NCBI GenBank assembly: GCA_022701275.1
Contig: CP031740.1
Coordinates: 4,041,001 to 4,105,000, forward strand
DNA from: Microcoleus vaginatus PCC 9802
GTDB taxonomy: Bacteria; Cyanobacteriota; Cyanobacteriia; Cyanobacteriales; Microcoleaceae
Reading direction: 5' to 3'
Length of the DNA: 64,000 nucleotides
Within the stretch, counting starts at the first letter, position 1. Each line of letters begins with the position of its first letter. The position numbers were made by a program, and so were the translations under genes. Of this stretch, positions 53,001 to 61,280 are shown piece by piece. The notes below the pieces were generated by a model, which saw nothing but the letters and a program-made list of their open reading frames with translations, made no database searches and was not told where the DNA came from.

Positions 53001-53969
53001 TGCAGCCACAATAATTCTACCTAAAACCCAAGCCCCTACAGCTATAGGCCCTCCTAATGAAAATCCTGCTATAGTAGCTGCTACATCTACTAAACCTTTA
53101 CCCAACACTGAACCTGATTGATTTGAAGACTCTTCTTTAGTTTTGGATTGCCAAAATTTGATAGCCCCATCACGACTTCCACTAATTAAGGTTGTGTTGC
53201 CTGAAGTAATACTTAAAGATTGAATCCAATCCGAATGCCCTTCAATACTGCGTATGAGTTGACCGCTATCTAAATTCCATAATGTAATTTTATTATTAGT
53301 GCTTCCACAAGCGATGACTTTTCCATCATGGCTAATACATAAACTCAAAACACAAAATAGTTCCTTTTCATTTTTTAGGGTTTTACTTAGCTTACCTGTA
53401 TTTAGCTCCCATATTTTGATGGTTTTATCTGCGCTACCGCTAACAATTTTGCCGTCAGCAGCGATAGCAACAGCAGTAATCCAACTAGAATGACCATTGA
53501 GCGTCCGAATAACCTGCCCTGTTTTTAAATTCCATACCTTAATAGTTTTATCTGCACCTCCGCTAACTAATATACTTCCACCAGGACTAATAGCCACAGA
53601 CAAAACCCAGTGCGAATGTCCTTCAATACTACGAATCAGTGCCCCTGTTTGCAAATCCCATACCCAAATTTTTTTCCAACTCCCTCCTACTAAAATAGTA
53701 TTGCCTGGACTTATTGCTAGACAAGTAATAACATCGGTTGGGCAAGTTGTTAAGTTTTCGGGTGTATTTCCCCTCAAATAATAATTCTCACCCCGAAAAA
53801 CTCTGTAGGCAAATTGTTTAACTCTGTCTGATTGATCTTTGATTGACTGTTCAATCAATAGTTCTAAACCTTGTTGACCATAATTGAGAGTCTCTGATAA
53901 AGCAGCGAGTCTTTCTTGCTCACTTTGACTAGATAACTGCTTCTTAACTTCTTCAATTCTTGTAGACAT
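50037..53969 (-). CDS. Giant HEAT-WD40-Ig-like repeat protein with acidic tail
   Basis: The 1310-residue protein starts at ATG 53969, preceded by GGGAG. Residues 1-55 are a HEAT-like module (AALSETLNYGQQGLELLIEQ). Five WD40 blades follow (about 60-280), then a hydrophobic glycine-rich insert (about 285-325, LVDVAATIAGFSLGGPIAVG) and two further blades, making seven. From about 427 to 1206 there are eight tandem Ig-like repeats of about 83 residues, each ending W-x-x-x-GG-x-I-D-x-NG-x-F. The seventh is interrupted by about 100 residues (1018-1117). The last 100 residues are rich in Asp, Asn and Tyr. No signal peptide is seen, although Ig-like repeats of this type are usually extracellular. The function is unknown. 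The HEAT-like module is shared with the FGE-like gene at 1-700. Confidence 0.9.
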   Translation of the reverse strand: MSTRIEEVKKQLSSQSEQERLAALSETLNYGQQGLELLIEQSIKDQSDRVKQFAYRVFRGENYYLRGNTPENLTTCPTDVITCLAISPGNTILVGGSWKKIWVWDLQTGALIRSIEGHSHWVLSVAISPGGSILVSGGADKTIKVWNLKTGQVIRTLNGHSSWITAVAIAADGKIVSGSADKTIKIWELNTGKLSKTLKNEKELFCVLSLCISHDGKVIACGSTNNKITLWNLDSGQLIRSIEGHSDWIQSLSITSGNTTLISGSRDGAIKFWQSKTKEESSNQSGSVLGKGLVDVAATIAGFSLGGPIAVGAWVLGRIIVAAADNGDASVLPLLNLECTNTYSHNQSINSLAYHVNQNILVVGFSKNIKIFDLRDNYNKIIYSLPEESGFISSVAISSHGKTLAVAGKDWVTLLEAETGKPLHAIKGCSYPKLSKIVISEIFQTLLCGQEQHFTLQGLDQNNREMNLNAQDIIWETTGGKIEQGLFTAGQREGRFEVKAKIGIFETYVTITIIQRPIITQLSITPSSITLEFSKTQPFTAQVLDQRRNPMQETVLWEVSGGGSIDQNGNFIAGSKQGKFEIIASVRSIRRVIPITIIEPPRLAELIIISSIPQLEFGQSFPFQVKGVDQYGNNIQTGQINWSVSSGGGRIDQNGNFVAGKNQDNFEIIASVNSIRRVIPIRIIAPPKLAQLIITSSIDQLEFGQSFQFRVKGEDQYGDNINIGQITWSTTGGSILNNGMFRASYQEEKITVTATLGKISISADVTVVEPPKLTTLVISPKEVKIEPGQHQKFQLQGLDEWDRDIAIGRIVWQATGGTIDQHGNFIADINAKGKFRVTVTSTEYNISTFADITVIAVLRELSIFPNEAALKPEEDFTFDVIGFDQQDEPIQIHQVYWQCTQGGRINGNGTFIGGYEKREVTVNATVEGITQSVKVTLLPVLRRLEIYPQKVVKLKPGECQKFTAVGLDQYGNRIDTGKISWETTGGKIDQNGNFTADNNAKGTFKVTANVTEISESGVRAKLLILGIYMRLLYRVFSFVNSTPSNFILKSAVELIKSNFTTGQQAEQAENTETDLTNEETDILGFDIEAWLQKNIFKIVARILDLADQLFINAAKISASVEVIVVPVLRRLEIYPKEVQLKLNHNLTFTARGFDQQGDLMMPGNIIWRATSGNINSDGKFIAGKSIGQVTITAYLGEIYDSAFINVLTSLLDPKPRDKIDPDHEQDDEQDNDFEDDTDIFGDNYFDDNDFDDYIFENDTDSLINFYQNNNYFDYLYLTNKSEEWFYRRSPLFYYDGYSINDVLDHDDYLN

Positions 53970-54017
53970 TCTATTTCTCTCCCAATCATTACTTTTCTGA
54001 TTTTTGGGCAGCGACAA

Positions 54018-54438
54018 GCAACAAATTAGCTAGGTGATAGGGTTCTCCCGTAAATGTGGTGCTCATAAAATCTCATCTAACTGGGGTGGTTAGGCACGGG
54101 CAATAACGGATAGCGTCAAAACAAATAATTAATTTGCAGTGCCGTAACCCACCACCGCCAAATCTGTAACATTAACCAACATTTTTCACCATCAAACTGA
54201 AAAAGCTGATGATATTAATCTCTCTATCTAGGTACACCCTGCGGGAAGCACACTCTTGGAGAGCGCACCTACCCATTCAAACTACCCGCCCATTGCTGAT
54301 GAATTCGATCGCACCACACCGGAATCAGAGACTCACCTATTTTCCATGATACGATCGCCCTTTCCATCTCAAACTCTGCCAGATCGAGCGATCGCCCTGA
54401 ACGAATCCCACCATAGCATAAACCGCTTTATGCCAAAG
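54018..54438. other. Intergenic region, no gene seen
   Basis: No reading frame, tRNA or clear repeat is supported; a GCGATCGC-rich stretch lies near 54350-54400. Confidence 0.5.
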
Positions 54439-56775
54439 TTATCCAAATGTCAAACGCCGCGCCGTACCGTCATCTGTAAATCGCTGTTCGCCAACGCCAA
54501 CAACTTCCACAATAACTTCGCGTTCAGAAATCGAAAATTGGCCCTCCCGCGCGGCAATTTCAACGATGATTTTTTCCTCTTCCAAATACACTTTGTAATT
54601 AGTAGTTGCCCAGACACCTTGTTCGTGTTCAAAACTGTGTCCGTCGTCCTCATAAAGCGTCCATTCACCGCTTCCGGGCCAAATTCGCATTTTCAATGAC
54701 TCAAGCGGTTCTTCGCTGACAAATTGCCTCACAGGTTCCATCGCAATTATGCCCCCGCCCCGCACGTAAAGCGGCATTCTCTCCAAAGGTGCATAAGCTA
54801 AAATGTGCGTCGGGCCATGATAGCATTCGCCCGTCCACCAATCGTACCAAGTCCCCTCCGGCAAATACACGGCGCGGTGTTCAACTCCCGGCCGGTAAAC
54901 AGGTGCAGCCATCAGCGACGGGCCGAGCAATACTTGATCGTAAAGATGATAAGTTGCCCGATCGCGCGGAAATTGATATAGTAACGGTCGCAAAATCGGT
55001 GTTCCCGTCGTCGCCGCTTCCCAAAACAACGTGTAAATATAAGGCAACAACTGATAGCGCAAATTCATGTATTCGCGGCAAATCTTCTCAGTGCGATCGC
55101 CAAAAACCCACGGTTCGTGTTGGGCCGTATTTATCGCCGAATGACCGCGCATCAAGGGATACAGCATTCCCACCTGCATCCACCGCGCGAACAATTCAGC
55201 GGTTGCATTCTCCGCAAAACCCCCGATGTCGCAACCGACAAACGCCACGCCGGAAAGCCCCATATTGCAAAGCATCGGTAGCGACATTTCTAAGTATTCC
55301 CACTGCGATAGATTGTCGCCCATCCATACCGACGAGTAACGCTGAACGCCGGCAAAACCCGATCGCGTCAGCACAAAAGATCGCTCGCCCGATCGCACTT
55401 TTTGCAACCCTTCCGAACAAGCTTTCGCCATCATTAAACCATACAAATTGTGCGTTTCCGCGTGGGTGGCGCCCTCGGATTCCGGGCCTTGCGGTGCATC
55501 CAGCGGAAACCAGACGTGTTGGTGGCCGTCGCCAAAAGGCCGTTCTGCGATCGAAGGTTCGTTCATATCGTTCCAAATCCCCGCAACGCCCATATCTGTA
55601 AGGTTTTTGTGCAATTCGCCCCACCACTGGCGCACCTCTGGCCGCAGGAAGTCTGGAAACACCGCTTTTTCGGGCCAAACGTAACCGTGGAATAGCCTTC
55701 CCTCTGCGGTGCGGACGAAATAGTCATTTTCCACACCCTGATCGAATACTTCATAATCTCCTTCCGGTTCGTACTTGACACCGGGATCGACAATCGTGAC
55801 AACCTTAAAACCGGCTGCTTTCAAGTCTGCGAGCAGTTTCGCAGGATCGGGGAAACGCTTCGGGCTCCAGGTAAAAATGCGGTAGCCGTGCATATAGTCG
55901 ATGTCGAGGTGGATGACATCGCAGGGAATGGCGCGATCGCGAAATTCCTTCGCCAACTCCCGCACAACGTCTTCGGAGTCGTAGCTCCAGCGGCATTGGT
56001 GGTATCCCAGCGCCCATTTTGGCGGAAGCGGCATCCGGCCGGTTAACTGCGTGTAGGTAGCAAGAATTTGGGCGGGTTCCGGGCCGTAAATGATGTAGTA
56101 ATCGAGTTCCGGGCCTCTGGTTTCCATCCGCAAAACTCCCGGTTGTTCGGCGCCGATGTCGAATCGACTCCAAAATGTAGTGTTGAAAAAGAGGCCGTAA
56201 GCGCGATCGGGATTCAGGGCGATGTAAAATGGGATCGCCTGGTACATTTCATCGCTGAGGGAATTGTAGTCAAGCGCGTCTATTGTCCAGTGTGTCTTGA
56301 CTTGGGAGAGTTTGTCCAGAAAGCCCGTGCGTTCCCCAAAACCGTAGAAGTGTTCGTCTGCTTCGATGCGTTTCCAGCCTGCGGTTGCGCCGGTGCGCCA
56401 TCCCATACTAGGATCGCAGTCGCTAGCAAAGGGTTTTCCCGATTTGTCAAAGCATTCGATGGAAGCGCGATCGCGATTGACTGAAATCGTTATTTGCGCT
56501 GTTTCAATTTCTATTTTTTCGTCTGTTTCTCGCACTTCAAATGGTGTAATTTCCCACTCTTCGTCAGGGACAGTTATTGATTGCGATCGGCTTTTGAATT
56601 CACCTGTCGGGGACATTCGCACTCGGATCAAATTCGGCGCGAGGATGCTGAGGTTTAGGGAAGTTTCACCGCAATTAAAGTGAAAGGCGCGATCGGTTTT
56701 ATTTATGGATTCTACCGAACCGATTGTTGACCAAGGCTGTTCGGTTTTTTGAAGTTTTCCGAAGTATTGCGGCAT
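54439..56775 (-). CDS. Alpha-glucosidase, glycoside hydrolase family 31
   Basis: The 778-residue retaining enzyme releases glucose or another alpha-linked sugar from chain ends. The GH31 landmarks are in order: FYGFGERTGFLDK, LPPKWALGYHQCRWSYDSE, and the catalytic nucleophile D403 in GIWNDMNEPSIAE. LTRSGFAGVQRYSSVWMGDN and GCDIGGFAENATAELFARW follow. The N-terminal galactose-mutarotase-like domain and the C-terminal beta domains are complete. ATG 56775 (MPQYFGKLQ) matches the family opening; an in-frame GTG at 56844 would add 23 residues. No signal peptide is visible, so it probably works inside the cell. Confidence 0.94.
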   Translation of the reverse strand: MPQYFGKLQKTEQPWSTIGSVESINKTDRAFHFNCGETSLNLSILAPNLIRVRMSPTGEFKSRSQSITVPDEEWEITPFEVRETDEKIEIETAQITISVNRDRASIECFDKSGKPFASDCDPSMGWRTGATAGWKRIEADEHFYGFGERTGFLDKLSQVKTHWTIDALDYNSLSDEMYQAIPFYIALNPDRAYGLFFNTTFWSRFDIGAEQPGVLRMETRGPELDYYIIYGPEPAQILATYTQLTGRMPLPPKWALGYHQCRWSYDSEDVVRELAKEFRDRAIPCDVIHLDIDYMHGYRIFTWSPKRFPDPAKLLADLKAAGFKVVTIVDPGVKYEPEGDYEVFDQGVENDYFVRTAEGRLFHGYVWPEKAVFPDFLRPEVRQWWGELHKNLTDMGVAGIWNDMNEPSIAERPFGDGHQHVWFPLDAPQGPESEGATHAETHNLYGLMMAKACSEGLQKVRSGERSFVLTRSGFAGVQRYSSVWMGDNLSQWEYLEMSLPMLCNMGLSGVAFVGCDIGGFAENATAELFARWMQVGMLYPLMRGHSAINTAQHEPWVFGDRTEKICREYMNLRYQLLPYIYTLFWEAATTGTPILRPLLYQFPRDRATYHLYDQVLLGPSLMAAPVYRPGVEHRAVYLPEGTWYDWWTGECYHGPTHILAYAPLERMPLYVRGGGIIAMEPVRQFVSEEPLESLKMRIWPGSGEWTLYEDDGHSFEHEQGVWATTNYKVYLEEEKIIVEIAAREGQFSISEREVIVEVVGVGEQRFTDDGTARRLTFG

Positions 56776-57411
56776 ATACGATTGGGTAATTGGTAATTGG
56801 CAATTAGTAAACCGATCGTGCAATCCGCACTTGACTACCGTCATCTAGCTAAAGGATGAATATAACTTCTCAGCATTTCAAGTAAATGAACAAATGCGGT
56901 AAAATATACTTCAGCCATACCGTGGCTAGCCGAATAAGCTACTCTTAAAAATTAAATCGGTATCAATAAACCCAGTCAAAAAGAACTGACACCTTGCACC
57001 CTTCTCAATCAGGCTTTATGAACAGGCAAGATGCCTGTTCCACAATAAAATTTAGTCTTTGTGGAACAGGCATCTTGCCTGTTCTTGATAACGCCAGATG
57101 CCTGTTCCACAATAAAATTTAGTCTTTGTGGAACAGGCATCTTGCCTGTTCTTGATAACGGTGCAAGATGTCATAAATAACTTAAATTTGCTACTATATC
57201 GATCGCGATTGCTTCCCACAACTCCTACGGAATACCGATTAAATAACTATAGCAATGCTCGCATTAATTGTGAACTCTTCTCTTCCTGCGCCTCTTCGGG
57301 GTTCATTATATGCGGCAAAAAACAAAGTGGAGCTTTCGCTGCACAATTACGAAATCTCCACTTTTATCACTATTCTAGTGGGTGCAAAAACCCTGTTGTC
57401 TTCACTCCATT
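56776..57411. repeat. Gene-free spacer with a nested palindrome in tandem
   Basis: At 57020-57084 a perfect 25-bp stem surrounds a 15-base loop. Each arm contains the smaller palindrome GAACAGGCA/TGCCTGTTC. A 67-bp unit (57029-57095) is repeated at 57096-57160. No gene is seen in the gap. Confidence 0.85.
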
Positions 57412-57771
57412 TTACTTGTACAAAACAGCATCTTTCAAAGTAGCGATCTTAGCTAGCGCTTTATCAAGGTCCTCTTGGGACGCGCCGTGGGCAATGATGG
57501 CATCGGTCAAATGCTTCACAATTGCATCAAAGTGTTCAGGCTGTAAATTCAAACCTGCGTGTGCTTTCTCCATTGAACGGCCTGAGTATTGCTGGGAGCC
57601 GCCAAGGGCATAAGAGATAAAAGCAGTTTGATGGCGGCGCTGCTTTTCCATATCTGTATGATCGAAGAAATGGCTCACTATCTCGTCAGCCAAAACATCG
57701 CGGTAAAAATCATCAACCATCTCTTTAATGGCTGACTCTCCACCCATTTTTTCGTACAATGTTGTTGGCAT
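57412..57771 (-). CDS. glbN: Truncated hemoglobin, group I (cyanoglobin)
   Basis: The 119-residue protein is a 2-on-2 globin with TLYEKMGGESAIKEMVDDFY at the N-terminus. It has the proximal histidine H71 in KAHAGLNL and a second histidine H47 in QRRHQTAF, matching the His pair that coordinates haem in cyanobacterial GlbN. It is soluble. Homologues bind oxygen and nitric oxide and protect against reactive nitrogen species. In some cyanobacteria glbN lies with nif genes, but no such genes are present here. Confidence 0.95.
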   Translation of the reverse strand: MPTTLYEKMGGESAIKEMVDDFYRDVLADEIVSHFFDHTDMEKQRRHQTAFISYALGGSQQYSGRSMEKAHAGLNLQPEHFDAIVKHLTDAIIAHGASQEDLDKALAKIATLKDAVLYK

Positions 57772-57946
57772 ATCGTTTCAGTGACTTGTTTCTTTACTTA
57801 ATCTTTAATTATAGCTGGCAGCTTTGCTTTTTTCCGATCGGTAAAATATTAATTTAATCTGAAATAATTACTTAGTAACTGTTGCGACTGGTGGTATTTT
57901 TTAGACCACCCTCTATTTGTCAACTTTATTAACGTTCTATCGCCAG

Positions 57947-58164
57947 TTAGATATTGTTGATCGCCCTGCCAGCAGTTTGACCTAATGCACGGATTGCTTG
58001 TTGTAGCAAGATGCTTCCGAAAAAGGCCCAACACGCATCTGTTTTCCAGCTAGCAAACTCAAGAAATTAGTGATAAACCAGAGGCCGGATGCGATCGCAA
58101 TTTCCGCGATCGCCCCTGCAATTCCACCAGTTAAAATAAATGGGCGATCGGCGGCTGAGCGGCA
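57947..58164 (-). pseudogene. YIP1-family-like membrane protein remnant
   Basis: On the minus strand, 58164 downward reads PFILTGGIAGAIAEIAIASG, then LWFITNFLSLLAGKQ, which resembles the membrane segment of YIP1-domain proteins. The frame is lost at about 58000, but a shifted frame continues LQQAIRALGQTAGRAINNI to TAA at 57947-57949. Both frames together look like one small protein with a frameshift. No start codon is intact, and a stop lies directly upstream (58165-58167). The assignment is tentative. Confidence 0.6.
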
Positions 58165-58405
58165 TCATGTATAATGGAATTGCAAATATAATCGAATCAC
58201 CACAACGATCGCCTGTATACTGATATTCTGCCGTTGCTAGTCGGTTGCGACACTTCCGGGCGATCGCCCGCAGTTAAGAAAAACCTTTGATTTAAGTACG
58301 CGGACTTAAATCAACATTATGATATCCTCCGCCAGGAACGAAGCAATCCCAAGTCTGAGCGATTGCTGCATTTCTATCTGCTGTTTCCTTAAACTTTGAT
58401 GATTT

Positions 58406-59017
58406 TTGAGTGCCTTGAAATACTATAGCCAACATCCTAACGCTTTCTCGATCGACTACCTCAACGACTTGCGAGGAGCAATTCTAGCCTCCCCTTATCT
58501 AGCAATCAACAACCTCAATCGCGATTTCATTGGCACAAAAGGGTTTTCCGTGGTGTTTCAACGTGCGGAAATCGCCGAAGTAGAACGGCGGTTTCCCTTG
58601 TTCAAACCCTATCTAGATCAAGCATTACAGCCTGAATGCAATGCTTTTTACCTCAACCCTTTGTTACTGGGTGAAGGTTCCCGCGTCGATCCGCATATCG
58701 ATCGATCTTTGCGATCGTACTGCAAAACTGTTGAACCTCCCACAGCCGTCAGCGTTTTGTACGTGCAAGTACCGCCGAACTTGCAAGGGGGAGAGTTGAT
58801 ACTGCGGCGCAACAAACAGCAAGTCGGGCAGATTAAGCCGCAAGCGAACTCGCTGATCTATTTTCAAGGAGATTTGACTCACTCTGTCAACCCTGTTAAA
58901 AGTACCGGAACTCGTTTGAGTTTGGTTTGTGAACAGTACAGTTTGAGCCAAACAGAACTGCAAGATATTCCAGGATTCACCGTGGAATCTAGGGCCGTGA
59001 AAGCAAAAATTAAGTAA
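58406..59017 (+). CDS. 2-oxoglutarate/Fe(II)-dependent oxygenase
   Basis: The 203-residue protein has the double-stranded beta-helix fold of prolyl-hydroxylase-like dioxygenases. The iron ligands are H97 and D99 (RVDPHIDRS) and H159 (FQGDLTHSV), with R170 for 2-oxoglutarate (TRLSLVCEQY). LYVQVPPNLQGGELILRRN is the core strand pair. No ATG is available; TTG 58406 or TTG 58415 must start translation. The substrate is unknown. It is soluble. Confidence 0.88.
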   Translation: MSALKYYSQHPNAFSIDYLNDLRGAILASPYLAINNLNRDFIGTKGFSVVFQRAEIAEVERRFPLFKPYLDQALQPECNAFYLNPLLLGEGSRVDPHIDRSLRSYCKTVEPPTAVSVLYVQVPPNLQGGELILRRNKQQVGQIKPQANSLIYFQGDLTHSVNPVKSTGTRLSLVCEQYSLSQTELQDIPGFTVESRAVKAKIK

Positions 59018-59074
59018 GGTTTATTCGCTCCTGGGTTGGGTCGCTTTCACTTGGGTTTACGGTAAACTTAAGGC

Positions 59075-60856
59075 TCAATCTAAATTGGGACTTTTGAGCA
59101 TTTCCATCAACTTCCGCTTCCGACTGTGTACCTGCATCAGTTGAGAACGATAAGCAGACCACTGAAGATTTTGGCCCGTGTGTAAATAGGCAGCGCGGGC
59201 TTTTTCCAACCACTTAATCGCAAGAGTGTACTCGCTTGATTTCCCTTGATCCATAATCGATGCAGCACGCCGACAAGCATTGGCGATTACCCAATCGGGG
59301 CTGTGGCTGATAGCAGCCCCCATTACTCGGTGAATCAGTGCTGATTCGTAATAACCCAAGCCATCAGCAAGGGCGATCGCATCTTCAATCATTCCCTCAT
59401 CCAGAAAAATATCAACCTTCGCGTTAGTGAAATTCCAAGTTTCATTACTTTTCAGAGTGGCTAACAAATCTGCTTTCAAAGTTGACCAACTATCTTTTGC
59501 TAACTCCTTCACTAAACTATAATCTCTAAAGGACGGTTGGATTTTAAATATCTGGATTCGAGCATTTAATGCAACTTCGTCTTCCCCCAACTCAACAGCA
59601 AGCTCACTCATCGATGTTGCCAGTTGGTAATGGCAATGACCTGACAAATTTAACCCAGCTTGACAAATTTTCAGAGCTTGTTCTAAGGCTCCCTGTTGCT
59701 TTAAAGTTTGAACGAGAGCCAAAGCATCTTCCGCTGATTGCATCTGGGTAGCAGCAGCTTCCACTGCTTCTTCTACTCTCCCCAAACGAGTTAACATCGT
59801 CAAGTATTGTTGAGTACAACCTTCTGCTTGGGCTAAGTATAAGTATTCTTGATCGCGTTCCTGGCGATCGAGGATTTGCAAGCGAATTAAGCTTAAGTCG
59901 TGAGCACAGTCTGGTGCGTCACCAGCCCAAACTCCTGACCCAGTAATGTTTCCTTCAAGTACCTGTTGGAGTAGGGGGTCATCCCAACCTTGGCGTAAAG
60001 CTTCCAAGCTCATGCTGAAATCACAATTCCATTCATCTTGCCAAGCTTCTAACATCACCTGGAGATCAATCTCTTCTTCAGCAGTTAGTTGAGCCGTCAA
60101 AATGGCTTCTGTCCAAGCTTCATTCAAAGCGTTAGCTATCTCATAATTTTCAGCGCCAAACTCTTCTACATCATCCCAATCTTCAACGCAGGCTGTGGTG
60201 ATGGCTTCTAAAATTACTAAAGCGTTGTTGCCATCCCCCTGTTCGCTGAATTCCTGGGCTCGCTGAATTACATCTAAAAGTTCTTCTGAAATTGGGTCTT
60301 CTTCCTCCCATCCATCCTCGAAATAACGAACAGCCTCTCGCAAAATTCGTCGTACTTGGTGCCGAAAGGGAGCAGGATCGATGGAGGTGTGGCGGGGTGC
60401 TTTGGTAGGTTGGTTTGAAGGTGCAGGAATAGCACTTAAGTTAATGTATCGTTCGATCGCATCAATGAGTGATGGTTCTTTTTTTACTAAATGCTGTATT
60501 AATTGCTGGGTTTGTACATCGTTGAGGCGATCGAGCAATTGTTCCAGTGTCGGACCCTGCTCAATTATTTCTGGTTGCCGCAGACACAATAACAACGTCG
60601 CAACAATGTGTTTACACCACCCACCGTTATCGTAAGGACAGGTGCAGAATAATGTAGATGCTAATCCAGCATCATCAAAGGGCAGGGTAACACGGTAGGG
60701 TTCTACTTCGGAACCCTCCACTACTGCTTGCACCATATTGCCACGCCGGACTGCCCTAATAACATTGCCAGCTAAATAGTAAGCTTCACCCCGCTTGAGG
60801 GATTGGGCAGAGGTGTGATGCTCGATCGTTGTTTCACTGAGTTTAGGAATGGGCAT
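59075..60856 (-). CDS. SWIM zinc-finger protein
   Basis: The 593-residue protein has the SWIM motif CTCPYDNGGWCKHIVATLLL (C71, C73, C81, H83), a zinc-binding fold with DNA or protein targets. About 500 residues of helical repeat-like sequence follow (SALIHRVMGAAISHSPDWVI, LALVQTLKQQGALEQALKIC), similar to TPR/SEL1 arrays. ATG 60856 with GAGG upstream is chosen; the longer frame begins with TTG. Bacterial members are often found with Snf2 helicases; none is present here. The role is unknown. Confidence 0.9.
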   Translation of the reverse strand: MPIPKLSETTIEHHTSAQSLKRGEAYYLAGNVIRAVRRGNMVQAVVEGSEVEPYRVTLPFDDAGLASTLFCTCPYDNGGWCKHIVATLLLCLRQPEIIEQGPTLEQLLDRLNDVQTQQLIQHLVKKEPSLIDAIERYINLSAIPAPSNQPTKAPRHTSIDPAPFRHQVRRILREAVRYFEDGWEEEDPISEELLDVIQRAQEFSEQGDGNNALVILEAITTACVEDWDDVEEFGAENYEIANALNEAWTEAILTAQLTAEEEIDLQVMLEAWQDEWNCDFSMSLEALRQGWDDPLLQQVLEGNITGSGVWAGDAPDCAHDLSLIRLQILDRQERDQEYLYLAQAEGCTQQYLTMLTRLGRVEEAVEAAATQMQSAEDALALVQTLKQQGALEQALKICQAGLNLSGHCHYQLATSMSELAVELGEDEVALNARIQIFKIQPSFRDYSLVKELAKDSWSTLKADLLATLKSNETWNFTNAKVDIFLDEGMIEDAIALADGLGYYESALIHRVMGAAISHSPDWVIANACRRAASIMDQGKSSEYTLAIKWLEKARAAYLHTGQNLQWSAYRSQLMQVHSRKRKLMEMLKSPNLD

Positions 60857-60874
60857 GAGACTATGCCTCAGCAA

Positions 60875-61280
60875 TTAAAGGATTAGACTCGATTTTACCT
60901 GAGAAATACACTTGGTCTACAATTTAATTGCGTCCCGATTTGAGGTTTCCATAAATTTTAATAATCTGTAAAAAACCCGGTTTCTCCACACCCGTGCCTA
61001 AGTGCTGTCTCTGTCTAACTACCAAAATCGGAATAATAGCCAAACTTTTGATGAGTAACAGCCCATACACCTAGTTTAGCGGGACAAGCTCAGCTTAAGA
61101 TTCCCACAAACAGCGAACAACCCCAAAGATGAAAATACAACGATACAAAGCATTTTCGACCGACGTAGGATGTCGGAGTCAATGAAGCTGCTGGTTAGGT
61201 AAAATGCCAGAGGCGATCGACTCACCAATAAAACGGCCAGATTAATTTAAACTAATTAAAAATTAGGCTGCGAAAATCCG
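60875..61280. repeat. Intergenic region with a lone GAAACCGGGTTTC half-unit
   Basis: AAAAAACCCGGTTTCTCC at about 60970-60987 is a single hairpin half. No gene is supported in the gap. Confidence 0.6.

Noticed and set aside
54789..55601. 270-residue plus-strand frame opposite the GH31 gene
   Set aside because: It is antisense to the catalytic domain of a well-supported enzyme; the composition is that of a shadow frame.
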